Positions 1-8,304 of a stretch of 64,000 nt of DNA are shown here, in pieces. The translations under genes were made by a program, and so were the position numbers. The notes beneath the pieces were generated by a model that saw only the letters and a list, made by a program, of their open reading frames with translations, was not told the origin of the DNA and searched no databases. Position 1 is the first letter of the stretch; every line of letters starts with the position of its first letter. Source of the stretch: CAZVPF01 sp964628195 (GTDB lineage: Bacteria > Planctomycetota > Phycisphaerae > Sedimentisphaerales > Anaerohalosphaeraceae); contig CAZVPF010000012.1 in NCBI GenBank assembly GCA_964628195.1, forward strand, positions 18,536 through 82,535. The letters are read 5' to 3'.

Positions 1-291
1 TATATCGCCCTGCTTAACGAGCGCGGGACCCGATGAGACACGGACAGCAGCGCCCATTTCGTTCGCTATCACGTGGGCGAGCGTGGTCTTTCCGAGTCCG
101 GGCGGGCCGTGGAAAAGAATGTGGTCGAGGACGGCTTGTCTCTTCTTTGCCGCCTGGACCGCTATTGAGAGCTTTTCCTTTACCGCTTCCTGGCCGGCGA
201 CTTCGGCGAGGGTTTGGGGGCGGAGCGACTGGTTGAGCGTTTCCTCCTGCGGAGAGCTTGTTTGAGCGTTGAATACACGTTCGATTGCCAT
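1..291 (-). CDS. ruvB: RuvB Holliday junction helicase, N-terminal part (cut by window edge)
   Basis: This frame is open from an ATG at 291 to the window edge, giving 97 codons. RuvB is the hexameric AAA+ motor that drives branch migration of Holliday junctions together with RuvA. The Walker A motif GPPGLGKTT lies at residues 62-70, preceded by the family's usual short N-terminal arm. The ATG follows the ruvA stop codon with no gap (TAA then ATG), so the two are surely cotranscribed and probably translationally coupled. The sensor and winged-helix parts lie outside the window. Identification is firm from the motif and the ruvC-ruvA-ruvB order. Confidence 0.95.
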   Translation of the reverse strand, partial: MAIERVFNAQTSSPQEETLNQSLRPQTLAEVAGQEAVKEKLSIAVQAAKKRQAVLDHILFHGPPGLGKTTLAHVIANEMGAAVRVSSGPALVKQGDI

Positions 292-918
292 TTAGACCTC
301 CACGCCCTGTTTTATGCGGTAGATAAGCGGGACCAGCTGCTCTGCGGCGGTTATTTCCGGGTGTTTTTTGCAGGCCATGTTTATAAGTTCGACGGCTTCG
401 GGGCGTTTTTCGCCCCATGCTATGAGTATTTCAAGGGCCTCCATCTGGAAGTTGTCGAACTCCGCACCGGAAGAAACGGGGCCTGCATCATAAGCGTATT
501 TTTCGAGCTTGCCCTTAAGCTGAGCGATTATTTGCTGGGCAAAACGCTTGCCGATAGAGGGCAGGGACATGAGTATTTTTTCGTCGCCTGCTTCGACAGC
601 CGAGGCAATTGTGGATATGGGCACGGAGAGCGACTTGAGAGCCTTTTTGATGCCCATGCCTTTTACAGAGGTATAGCTTGCGAAGAAGTCCTTTTCGCTT
701 TCGGTGATGAAGCCGACAAGCCTTGGGATAATATTGCCGCCGCCCGGCGCGGATTCGTAATATTCGACTGTCGAGAGGGTGACCTGCCTGCCTACCTGGC
801 CGGAAAGAGTTCCTATCGCATAAGCCGGGACCATGACTTCATAAGAAAGCTGACCGACTTTGAGGACGACTGAATCCTGCCTGACGTTGAGAAGTTTACC
901 CTCTATCTGGACTATCAT
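292..918 (-). CDS. ruvA: RuvA Holliday junction-binding protein
   Basis: This 208-residue protein is close to the usual RuvA length of about 200. RuvA tetramers hold the four-way junction flat and load RuvB. Residues 1-63 fit the N-terminal OB fold. The middle carries the paired helix-hairpin-helix segment; the SLPSIGKRFAQQIIAQLKGK stretch is the second hairpin. After a flexible linker of about 15 residues, the last 45 form the RuvB-contacting domain III. It sits 67 bases downstream of ruvC and directly abuts ruvB. Nothing is unusual. Confidence 0.95.
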   Translation of the reverse strand: MIVQIEGKLLNVRQDSVVLKVGQLSYEVMVPAYAIGTLSGQVGRQVTLSTVEYYESAPGGGNIIPRLVGFITESEKDFFASYTSVKGMGIKKALKSLSVPISTIASAVEAGDEKILMSLPSIGKRFAQQIIAQLKGKLEKYAYDAGPVSSGAEFDNFQMEALEILIAWGEKRPEAVELINMACKKHPEITAAEQLVPLIYRIKQGVEV

Positions 919-985
919 AGGTTTCCATATCGTTAATTTTCAAGAACGTTTATATTTCTACCAGGCGATGATGATACCATGAGTT

Positions 986-1471
986 TTAGATATTCTCAAG
1001 TTTAAAAGTGTTGGCACAGCATAATGCGGCGGCGAGGGCGTCGGCGACGTCCGGCGGCTCGGGGACCTGCGGCAGGGAAAGCACGGTGCAGACGGCAAGC
1101 TGCATTTGACGTTTGGATGCCCTGCCGTTTCCGGTTAGCGACTTTTTAATTTTCGTTGCCGCAAAGCTGTTGACCTTTGCGCCGAAAGCTGCGCTTCGCT
1201 GGAGAATTACGCCCCTTGCGTGGGCCATGAGCACGGCTGTGCGGGGGTGTTTGTAATGAGCGTAGAGGTCCTCGACGGCGACAGTGTCGCATTGGGTCTC
1301 CCGCAGGAGCTCGTCAAAGTCATTGGCGAGACCGGCAAGGCGGTTTTCAAGGGTATCTTTTGCCGGGGTTCTTATCGTGCCTGCGCAAATCAGGAATGTT
1401 TTATCTTTTTGGAAATCAATCGCGGCGAAACCGCAGATGTTCAGTCCCGGATCGACTCCGAGAATTATCAT
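986..1471 (-). CDS. ruvC: RuvC Holliday junction resolvase
   Basis: RuvC is the RNase H-fold endonuclease that nicks Holliday junctions symmetrically. From the ATG at 1471 the protein has 161 residues, and the four expected acidic catalytic residues are present: Asp7 (GVDPGLN), Glu67 (VAVEDLY), Asp141 and Asp144 (DVADAL). A start four codons upstream (1483) is possible. I prefer 1471 because a GGAGG ribosome-binding site lies five bases before it and its ATG overlaps the cysS stop as ATGA, a classic coupling arrangement. It is part of the hisC-to-ruvB operon. Confidence 0.93.
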   Translation of the reverse strand: MIILGVDPGLNICGFAAIDFQKDKTFLICAGTIRTPAKDTLENRLAGLANDFDELLRETQCDTVAVEDLYAHYKHPRTAVLMAHARGVILQRSAAFGAKVNSFAATKIKKSLTGNGRASKRQMQLAVCTVLSLPQVPEPPDVADALAAALCCANTFKLENI

Positions 1472-2949
1472 TTTCGCCTCCATTCGGTAACGTCGCCGGG
1501 CTTGTCTTCGAGGACGACACCGAGCTCGGCGAGCCTGTCGCGGATCGCGTCGGCGGCGGCGTAGTCCTTGTCCTTTTTTGCCTTGGTGCGTTTTTCGATT
1601 ACCTGCTTAAGGAGATAATCAAGCAGCTGGTCATCCTGAGCGGCAGCCTGGGGGTAATGCTGCGGGACTACGCCGAGGACATCGCCGCCGAGCCTGCTGA
1701 ACTCGTCGTTAATCGCCTCGAAGGTGCCCTTTGTCGTCGAGCCGTCGTCGATTACTTTCGCGGCGATTCTTGTAATATCGAACAGCACCGAAAGTGCGAC
1801 GGCGGTGTTGAGGTCGTCGTTCATGGCTGCCTCGAACCTTGCTTTGCACTGGCCGAGCTGTTCGGCGAGGGCATCGGAGGCGGGGCCTTGCGGTGCGGAT
1901 TTGATCGCCTTTCGCACGGCGAGCACGGACTGTGTTATTTTGTCGTATCCGCTCTGGGCGGCGGTAAGAGCTGCGTCGGAGAAGTCTATTGGGCTGCGGT
2001 AGTGGCTGTTGAGCACGAGCTGGCGGACCGCAAGGGGATCGTAGGCCCTGCTGAGTGTTTCGTGCTCTCCTGAGAAAAGCTGTTTGAGCGTTATGAAGTT
2101 GCCGAGGCTTTTTCCCATTTTCTGCCCGTTTACGGTTACCATATTGTTATGGACCCAGTATTTGACGAACGGCTTGCCGGTGACGGCCTGGGCCTGGGCG
2201 ATTTCGCATTCGTGGTGGGGAAACTGGTTTTCGAGGCCGCCTGCGTGGATGTCCAGGGTTTCGCCGATGTATTTCATGCTCATTACGGAGCATTCTAGGT
2301 GCCAGCCGGGGTAGCCGCGACCCCAGGGGCTGTCCCACTGCATGATGTGGGAGGGTTCGGCTTTTTTCCATACGGCGAAGTCGGCGGGGTGTTTTTTTTC
2401 CGATGAAACTTCAACACGTGCGCCGGCTTGCATTTGCTCGATGTTGCGGCCAGAGAGCTTGCCGTAATCAGCGAATTTTTCCACGGAGAAATAGACCGAG
2501 CCGTTTACTTCGTATGCATAGCCCTTTTCAATGAGCTTTTGCACGAACTCGATCTGCTCGGGGATATGACCCGATGCGCGTGGTGAGACGTCGGGGCGAA
2601 TGCAGGCGAGTTTATCCATATCCTGGAAATAACTGTGGGTGTAGTATTCGGCAATCTCCATCGGATGCTTTTTCTCTATGCGGGCCTGCTTTATGAGCTT
2701 GTCTTCGCCTTGGTCGGCGTCGTCGGTGAGGTGGCCCACGTCGGTTATGTTCTGAACATATTTTACGTTGTATCCAAGGTATCGCAGGTAACGCACGAGC
2801 ACGTCAAAGCTGACGTAGCTTTTGGCGTGACCGAGATGGGCGTGGCCGTAGACGGTGGGACCGCAGACATAGAGCCCGACATGGCCGGGGTGGACAGGCT
2901 CGAACTTTTCAACCTTTCGCGTTAGAGTGTTGTATATCCTGAAACTCAT
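1468..2949 (-). CDS. cysS: Cysteinyl-tRNA synthetase
   Basis: This class I aminoacyl-tRNA synthetase (493 residues) charges tRNA-Cys in the cytoplasm. The HIGH-type signature is HLGH at residues 38-41 and the KMSKS loop is KMGKS. Zinc-ligand candidates are Cys29 (YVCGPTVYG), the Cys of LECSVMS, and the His/Cys of HHECEIAQ, which make up the cysteine-selecting zinc site of CysRS. I chose the ATG at 2949, with GGAGAG five bases upstream, over a TTG one codon earlier. The 3' end overlaps ruvC by four bases. The C-terminal DALR/tail region is of normal length. Confidence 0.95.
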   Translation of the reverse strand: MSFRIYNTLTRKVEKFEPVHPGHVGLYVCGPTVYGHAHLGHAKSYVSFDVLVRYLRYLGYNVKYVQNITDVGHLTDDADQGEDKLIKQARIEKKHPMEIAEYYTHSYFQDMDKLACIRPDVSPRASGHIPEQIEFVQKLIEKGYAYEVNGSVYFSVEKFADYGKLSGRNIEQMQAGARVEVSSEKKHPADFAVWKKAEPSHIMQWDSPWGRGYPGWHLECSVMSMKYIGETLDIHAGGLENQFPHHECEIAQAQAVTGKPFVKYWVHNNMVTVNGQKMGKSLGNFITLKQLFSGEHETLSRAYDPLAVRQLVLNSHYRSPIDFSDAALTAAQSGYDKITQSVLAVRKAIKSAPQGPASDALAEQLGQCKARFEAAMNDDLNTAVALSVLFDITRIAAKVIDDGSTTKGTFEAINDEFSRLGGDVLGVVPQHYPQAAAQDDQLLDYLLKQVIEKRTKAKKDKDYAAADAIRDRLAELGVVLEDKPGDVTEWRRK

Positions 2950-2975
2950 CAAAACTCTCCGTTTTATATTTTTAA

Positions 2976-3485
2976 CTAAAGCGTTCGTTTAATTCTTTTT
3001 TTAAGCGTAACAGCGGCCAGGGCGGCGATGGCTTTTACCTGGCCAATATCTCCGAGGCCCTCGTTGGTCTTGGCCTTTACGTTTACATCGGCGAAGTTTA
3101 TCGCGAGCAGGTCGGCGATTGAACGTTTTATCTGGCCCTTGATCGGGCCGAGTTTGGGCTGTTCGGCCTGGATGGTGAGGTCCACATTGACCACCTGCCA
3201 TTCGTCCTGCTGGAGCCTGTTTCGCACTATTATGACAAATTCTCGCGAGTCGAAGTCTTTCCACTTCTCGTCGGTGTCCGGGAAGAGGGTTCCGATATCG
3301 CCCATTCCGGCGGCACCGAGCAAGGCGTCGACAAGTGCGTGCAGAGCGACATCGCCGTCGGAGTGTCCGACAAGGCCCAGCGGGAAGGAGATGCTGACAC
3401 CGCCCAAAACAAGCTCCGGGCCGCCCTCGAGGCGGTGTATATCTGTGCCGATACCCATTCTGTATTCGTAAACGATATCTCTCAC
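2976..3485 (-). CDS. ispF: 2-C-methyl-D-erythritol 2,4-cyclodiphosphate synthase
   Basis: IspF closes the cyclic diphosphate in the non-mevalonate (MEP) isoprenoid pathway. The 169-residue protein shows the metal-binding Asp15 and His17 of TDIHRLE, the GHSDGDVALH motif with His49, and the C-terminal signature around VNVKAKTNEGLGDIG. It starts with GTG, overlapping the hisB stop by four bases (GTGA), so translation is probably coupled to hisB. It is a stand-alone ispF, not an ispDF fusion; no ispD is visible in the window. A short N-terminal extension (about eight residues) precedes the first strand. Confidence 0.94.
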   Translation of the reverse strand: MRDIVYEYRMGIGTDIHRLEGGPELVLGGVSISFPLGLVGHSDGDVALHALVDALLGAAGMGDIGTLFPDTDEKWKDFDSREFVIIVRNRLQQDEWQVVNVDLTIQAEQPKLGPIKGQIKRSIADLLAINFADVNVKAKTNEGLGDIGQVKAIAALAAVTLKKRIKRTL

Positions 3486-4066
3486 AGCGTCCCCTTTGTA
3501 GATGGAAGCTCCGAGCCGACGACCCTGACCGCAGCGGAAACTGCCTGGCCGATGGCTTTGAATATGCCCTCCGCGACGTGGTGGCTGTTGGTTCCGTAAG
3601 GGACGTTTACATGCAGATTGAACTTTCCGTTTGCCGAGAAGCTGCGGAGGAACTCTTCAATGCACTCGACGTCGAACTCGCCGATCTTTTCGCTGCTGTA
3701 TTCAACGTTGTAAACAAAGAAAGCCCTGCCGGAAAGGTCGACGGCCACATTGGCAAGTGCGTCTTCCATCGGCACCGATGCGCTTCCGTAACGGTTAATG
3801 CCCTTCTTGTCGCCGAGCGTTTTATCAAGAGCTGTGCCCAGGCAAATCGCGATATCCTCGACGGTATGATGGGCGTCGACTTCAAGGTCGCCTTTGCACT
3901 TGACCTTCAGGTCCATCCGGCTGTGCTTGCTGAGATGGGCAAGCATGTGGTCGAGAAAACCTATGCCGGTGTCGAGCTCGTAGGCCCCCCTGCCGTCAAG
4001 ATTAAGCTCGAGTGAGATATCCGTTTCATTCGTTTTTCTTTTGATGCTCTCTTTTCTTTCGGGCAT
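3482..4066 (-). CDS. hisB: Imidazoleglycerol-phosphate dehydratase
   Basis: This is the monofunctional IGP dehydratase of histidine biosynthesis (194 residues), which converts imidazoleglycerol phosphate to imidazoleacetol phosphate. The duplicated manganese-binding signatures are intact: DAHHTVEDIAICLG in the first half and SHHVAEGIFKA in the second. There is no N-terminal phosphatase domain, unlike the bifunctional enterobacterial HisB. It starts with ATG 11 bases downstream of hisC, the next pathway step, which acts on its product. The end overlaps ispF. Confidence 0.95.
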   Translation of the reverse strand: MPERKESIKRKTNETDISLELNLDGRGAYELDTGIGFLDHMLAHLSKHSRMDLKVKCKGDLEVDAHHTVEDIAICLGTALDKTLGDKKGINRYGSASVPMEDALANVAVDLSGRAFFVYNVEYSSEKIGEFDVECIEEFLRSFSANGKFNLHVNVPYGTNSHHVAEGIFKAIGQAVSAAVRVVGSELPSTKGTL

Positions 4067-4077
4067 ATTGAACCTCG

Positions 4078-5133
4078 TTAATTTAAGATTTCCTTAACAG
4101 CATTTATCAACTGCGTATTTTGTTCAGGCGTTCCGACTGTTATTCTCAGCCTGTCGTTGATTCCGGTTATATCGAAATATCGAACATATATGTTTCGCTC
4201 GATAAGTTTGTGGTATAATTGCACGGCGCGGCCTTTCGGCGGGCGGGCGAAGAGAAAGTTAGTGAAGCTTTCGTCGAGGTCGAAGCCAACCTCGCGAAGC
4301 CCTGATGTAAGGCGTTTTCTTTCTGCAATGACTTTTTCAACGTTTGATTTGAAATACTGCTGGTCCTTAATGGCTGCGGTTGCGGCGGTTATTGCGCATA
4401 CGTCAACGTTGTAGGAGTCCTTGACCTTTTCGATCAGGCCGGTTATCAATTCAGGGCATGCGATACCGTAACCGAAACGTATTCCGGCAAGCGAGTAGCC
4501 CTTCGACATCGAGCGGAGAATTATAACGTTGTCATGTTTTTTTACAAGGTCTATGCAGTTTGTGTCGGCGAAGTCTACGTATGCTTCGTCGATCATGACC
4601 GCGGTTTTACCTTTTACCGCAGCGCAGAGTTTATCAATTTCGCCCGGCTGGATAAAAGAGGCGGTAGGAGCGTTGGGATTGCAGACAATGATAAGTCCTG
4701 CGGATGTTTTTGCGAGCTTTTCAGCGGGCAGCGCATTGCCCCGGCGGTAAGGTATCTCAATGTAGTCGCAATCCTGGATGCCGGCAAGGACCGGGTAAAG
4801 AGAATAGGTTGGTCCGGCACAGGCAACGGGGCTTGTCTTATCACAAAAAGCCCGGATACAGATAGTCAACAGGTCGTCCCCGCCGTTTGTGCAGATAATG
4901 TTTTCCGGGGTCAGTGCGTGCACTTCAGCGGCGGCGGAGCGGAATTCATTGCCTACAGGGTCGGGGTATCTGCGCAGCCGGTCCGGGGCGAGCCCGGCAA
5001 GGGCCTTTAGGACCTCAGGCGAGGGCGGATAAGGGTTTTCATTGGTGTTTAGCTTGATCACATTGCCGCTTTTGGGCTGATAGCCGGGTACGTAACCCTC
5101 TAAACGCTCAATATTGTCGCGAAAATACGCCAT
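4078..5133 (-). CDS. hisC: Histidinol-phosphate aminotransferase
   Basis: A PLP-dependent fold-type I aminotransferase of 351 residues that makes L-histidinol phosphate from imidazoleacetol phosphate. The Schiff-base lysine is Lys211 in SMSKGYSLAGIRFGYG. The NENPYPPSP segment near residue 31, the CNPNAPTASF loop near 151-160 and the late RITVGTPEQN segment are the standard HisC landmarks. It is the first gene of the seven-gene operon that runs to ruvB and starts with ATG. The cluster pairs histidine biosynthesis with unrelated housekeeping functions. Confidence 0.94.
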   Translation of the reverse strand: MAYFRDNIERLEGYVPGYQPKSGNVIKLNTNENPYPPSPEVLKALAGLAPDRLRRYPDPVGNEFRSAAAEVHALTPENIICTNGGDDLLTICIRAFCDKTSPVACAGPTYSLYPVLAGIQDCDYIEIPYRRGNALPAEKLAKTSAGLIIVCNPNAPTASFIQPGEIDKLCAAVKGKTAVMIDEAYVDFADTNCIDLVKKHDNVIILRSMSKGYSLAGIRFGYGIACPELITGLIEKVKDSYNVDVCAITAATAAIKDQQYFKSNVEKVIAERKRLTSGLREVGFDLDESFTNFLFARPPKGRAVQLYHKLIERNIYVRYFDITGINDRLRITVGTPEQNTQLINAVKEILN

Positions 5134-5153
5134 TAAGTACTACCTGCATAATT

Positions 5154-5176
5154 ATTATAGACAGGGGAAGATTATA
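5154..5176 (-). promoter_or_regulatory. Candidate -10 elements for the hisC operon
   Basis: On the minus strand two perfect TATAAT hexamers lie upstream of hisC, at 5154-5159 and 5171-5176, 21 and 38 bases before the ATG. No convincing -35 box sits 16-18 bases upstream of either, so the assignment rests on the -10 match and position alone. Confidence 0.35.
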
Positions 5177-5182
5177 ACTGCA

Positions 5183-5215
5183 TTTTTACAGCATTAAAAG
5201 CAGTTTTTGTAAAAA
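5183..5215. promoter_or_regulatory. 8-bp inverted repeat between hisC and the beta-helix gene
   Basis: TTTTTACA (5183-5190) and TGTAAAAA (5208-5215) form a perfect eight-base inverted repeat with a 17-base spacer. It lies 42 bases past the stop of the beta-helix gene and just upstream of the hisC -10 elements. It could be a weak terminator for the former or an operator for the latter; the sequence does not decide. Confidence 0.35.
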
Positions 5216-5257
5216 TAAGCGTTGGAGAGAGTTGCCCAGGGTACAGAAAACCGTTAT

Positions 5258-8179
5258 CTATTCCCAGCAGGCGTCGGATGGGTTGAGGTTGCATGTCAGC
5301 CACTTCGCTGAAATGGCGGCAAGGTCGGATATATCGACGGTGCAGTCGGTGTTCCAGTCGCCGGTTATTGTCTGAAGACAACTGTAGCTTTGGGAGACTT
5401 TTACAGCCGCTAAATCGTAGTCGCCGGCTGCTGAGTATACGTATCCTGCCATAAACGCCTGGTCGGCATCTGGGCGGACCCAAATTGCCGAATCTGTCCC
5501 GCCGCCCGGCCCGTCGTACCTGAAAGCGTCGACAAACTGCCCGGTGGTGTCAAATTTAACGAGGGCCATGTCATAATTTCCGCCGGAAGACTGGCTGTAG
5601 CCTGCCATTATTATCCTTCCGGCGGGGGTAAGTGCGATATCGGCGAGGTTGTCCACTCCTGAAAAGGGCCCGTCATAGCGTGCGGCCCATTGCTGGAGAC
5701 CTGCGGAGTTGTACTTAACGGCAAGATAATCCCTGCCGGTCGTGCCCATCGCATTGGCGGCAGTGTAGACGCCGCCGGCGGGGTCCAGTTCAATATCGAC
5801 GGCGGTTTCGTCAAATCCGCCTGCCTGTGCGAAACGGGCCAGCCATTCGATGTCCCCGTCAAGGGGGTCATACCTTGCTGTAACGACATCTTTGTTTGAG
5901 TCGCCTCTGCTTGTACCGGCAGCATAGACAATTCCGTTCGGGTCGACTGCAAGTGCCTCGATGAAATCCTCGCCATTGCCTGTGCCGTTATAGGTCTGCG
6001 ACCATTTAAGTTGGCCGTCCGTGTCGTATTTAATCAGCAGAAAGTCTTTGCCGTCAATTGCCGAGACTGAATAGCCGCCTACATAAAGATTTTCACCGTC
6101 GAGTAATATCACCGAACCGACATCGTCGTTGCCGGGGGGGCCGGAGTAGGTTTTTGTCCAGACGGTATCGCCCAGCGAGTCATATTTTATCGTCACACAA
6201 TCGAGCCCCCCTGTCGCTGATGCAGATTTGCCCGTAATGTAAATATTGCCCGCCGAGTCGAGGGCGCAGGCCAATGCTTCGTCGGCTGCGTTTACGTCGG
6301 GGTTGTCGTAAAGCCTTGCCCAGTTGACATCGCCGGTCGCCTGGTCGAATTTCAAGGTGAGCATATCGTAATTCCCATCGGTGTTCCATGTCTTTCCGAC
6401 TGCGTAGAGAAAGCTATCGGAGCAGGCTGAGGCCGAGATGACATCGCTTTTGCCGCCCTGGCCGGAGTATGTGTTTTTCCATGCCCTGTCGCCGACGGAA
6501 GTGAACTTAACCGCGGCAGCATCCATAAAGCCGCCGTCGCCTGCTGTCGTACCGAAGATGTATATGTTACCCGCAGTGTCGCCGCAGGCTGTGTTTGCCA
6601 GTTCGTTTTCAGCGGCGAAGTCGTCAGACTGCTGCCAGAGCAGGGTCATTGCGTTCGGGTCGAGGGGCAGGGTTTGACGCCAGTGGGCCGCGAAAATGGC
6701 TGTGTCGCGGTAGTCGACTTTGCAGTCGCCGTCAAGGTCCTGCTTAATTTGCTCAGTGCAGACGATCTGCTGGCCGGCTGAAGATTTTGAGGCCTGTTCG
6801 GTCCTTCCGTAGGCGCCCAGATTTGGTATGTCCCCGTTAGGGTAAGGCTCGTCGCCTATGGTCGAGTTAGGGTCGCCTGCGTCGATGCAGGGACTGTCGA
6901 TTGAGTCATAAAACCATTGCTGCTGGTCAGGATCATAACGTCCCGATTTAGAGAGCAAGTGGTAGTCACCGGGGGTGTATTGATCCCCTGTCCAGTTGCC
7001 GGCTGAAGCAAAGGCTGGGTTTTTAACAAGGGCATGCGGGCCGGAGACAGCGCCGCCGCCAAAGGTTCCGCCCACATTAGCCCACCAGCAGTTGAAGCTG
7101 GTCTGGGCGGTGCCGTAAAGCCCGCCGGTATCAGGGGCCTGGTTGTAGGCGATTATGTTGTGCGATACAACCTGGGGGCAGTTGTAAAGGCCGCCGCCCG
7201 AGACTGCTGCGATGTTATGGACAATAGTGTTGTTGGTTATACCGGAGGTGCAGTTGTAAAGGCCTGCGCCGTAGTCGGCGGTGTTGCCGGCGATGACATT
7301 GTTTTCAATGGGGTCAAAGCATTCGCTCATGCCGCCCCTGCCTGAGTTACCGTAGACAAGGTTGCCGTAAATGCCCCCGGAGCAGTAATACAGCCCCCCG
7401 CCGCCGTTGCCTGAGACGGTGTTGGAGGTTATGTTCTCTGAGAGGTAAATGCCGACGTCGTTGTTGTCGGCGACGGTGTTTTGGATTATCGAGCCGGCGC
7501 AGAAAAAGATGCCTGTCTGGTTTTGCGTAACGGTATTACCTTTTATGACGCCCAGGCAGTGGCGAATGCCGCTTCCGGCGCAGCCGGTAACGGTGTTGTC
7601 CTGTATCAAGGCGTCGCAATATGAAATGCCGTTGGCGTCGCTGTTGAGGATGGTGTTGCCGGTTATGGTTCCGTTACAGTTATAAATCGCTTCGGCTGCG
7701 GAGTTTGTAATATGATTTTCAAGAATTTGGGGCTGAGCGGAGAGGGTTGCCCATACCGCCGAGGCGGGTGAATTTTCAATGACATTTTTTCTTATTACAG
7801 GAGACGAACCATAGCACCGTACTCCCCCGCCGGAAAGAGTAAAGCCATGGAGGACCGAATCGGGGCCTTCGCCAAACTCGAACACAACGGCCCATTTTGA
7901 CATGCCCGGATCGATAACGGTGGATTCTACAATTGCAGGGTCGTTCGGGTCCAGGCTCCTTACGAGAATGTCCATGCCGTAAAAGTTAAGCGGGCCGTAG
8001 GTGCCGGGGTAAACAAGGACGGTGTCGCCGCTGTAACTGTTGTAGACGGCTTGCTGGATATCGAGATAATCTGCGCCGCCGTCGTCGTCGACGGTTATGA
8101 CGGCCCCAGCAGAGCAAAGCTGAGTTAATATAACCAGCGGCAAAATCAAGCATACCGCCTGTGATAACACCCTCCGCAT
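5258..8179 (-). CDS. Secreted beta-helix / beta-propeller protein with two dockerin-like segments
   Basis: This 973-residue protein begins with a signal peptide (MRRVLS, a hydrophobic run, then CSAGAV). Residues about 30-440 form a right-handed parallel beta-helix, with repeated short rungs of the type N-x-I-x-x-N-T-V. A first dockerin-like segment, DLDGDCKVDYRDTAIFAAHW, lies near 475-495. From about 510 to 920 come SBBP-type propeller repeats of about 55 residues with blades such as GNIYITGKS and GIVYAAGTS. The protein ends in a second dockerin-like segment, DWNTDCTVDISDLAAISAKW. A GGAG ribosome-binding site precedes the ATG. It probably acts outside the cytoplasm in glycan binding or cell-surface display; no catalytic residues can be assigned. 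Confidence 0.8.
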   Translation of the reverse strand: MRRVLSQAVCLILPLVILTQLCSAGAVITVDDDGGADYLDIQQAVYNSYSGDTVLVYPGTYGPLNFYGMDILVRSLDPNDPAIVESTVIDPGMSKWAVVFEFGEGPDSVLHGFTLSGGGVRCYGSSPVIRKNVIENSPASAVWATLSAQPQILENHITNSAAEAIYNCNGTITGNTILNSDANGISYCDALIQDNTVTGCAGSGIRHCLGVIKGNTVTQNQTGIFFCAGSIIQNTVADNNDVGIYLSENITSNTVSGNGGGGLYYCSGGIYGNLVYGNSGRGGMSECFDPIENNVIAGNTADYGAGLYNCTSGITNNTIVHNIAAVSGGGLYNCPQVVSHNIIAYNQAPDTGGLYGTAQTSFNCWWANVGGTFGGGAVSGPHALVKNPAFASAGNWTGDQYTPGDYHLLSKSGRYDPDQQQWFYDSIDSPCIDAGDPNSTIGDEPYPNGDIPNLGAYGRTEQASKSSAGQQIVCTEQIKQDLDGDCKVDYRDTAIFAAHWRQTLPLDPNAMTLLWQQSDDFAAENELANTACGDTAGNIYIFGTTAGDGGFMDAAAVKFTSVGDRAWKNTYSGQGGKSDVISASACSDSFLYAVGKTWNTDGNYDMLTLKFDQATGDVNWARLYDNPDVNAADEALACALDSAGNIYITGKSASATGGLDCVTIKYDSLGDTVWTKTYSGPPGNDDVGSVILLDGENLYVGGYSVSAIDGKDFLLIKYDTDGQLKWSQTYNGTGNGEDFIEALAVDPNGIVYAAGTSRGDSNKDVVTARYDPLDGDIEWLARFAQAGGFDETAVDIELDPAGGVYTAANAMGTTGRDYLAVKYNSAGLQQWAARYDGPFSGVDNLADIALTPAGRIIMAGYSQSSGGNYDMALVKFDTTGQFVDAFRYDGPGGGTDSAIWVRPDADQAFMAGYVYSAAGDYDLAAVKVSQSYSCLQTITGDWNTDCTVDISDLAAISAKWLTCNLNPSDACWE

Positions 8180-8217
8180 TTTTTAAGCTCCAAAGTTTTA
8201 CTTAAAAGCCCCGCTTA

Positions 8218-8280
8218 TTAAGAACGACGGTTTATTATCGGCAAAAAGCTCGTAAAACGTCCAATAATAATCGTTCTTAA
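8218..8280. promoter_or_regulatory. Long imperfect stem-loop between GH28 and beta-helix genes
   Basis: The outer arms TTAAGAACGA (8218-8227) and TCGTTCTTAA (8271-8280) are perfectly complementary. After a small bulge, TTATTAT (8232-8238) pairs with the AATAATAA block (8263-8270), giving a stem near 19 bp. On the minus strand no T-run follows, so a classical intrinsic terminator is unlikely. It may be an mRNA processing or stability element, or a protein-binding site, in front of the beta-helix gene. Confidence 0.5.
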
Positions 8281-8304
8281 AGCCTGAAAACAGCAAATAC
8301 GCTG

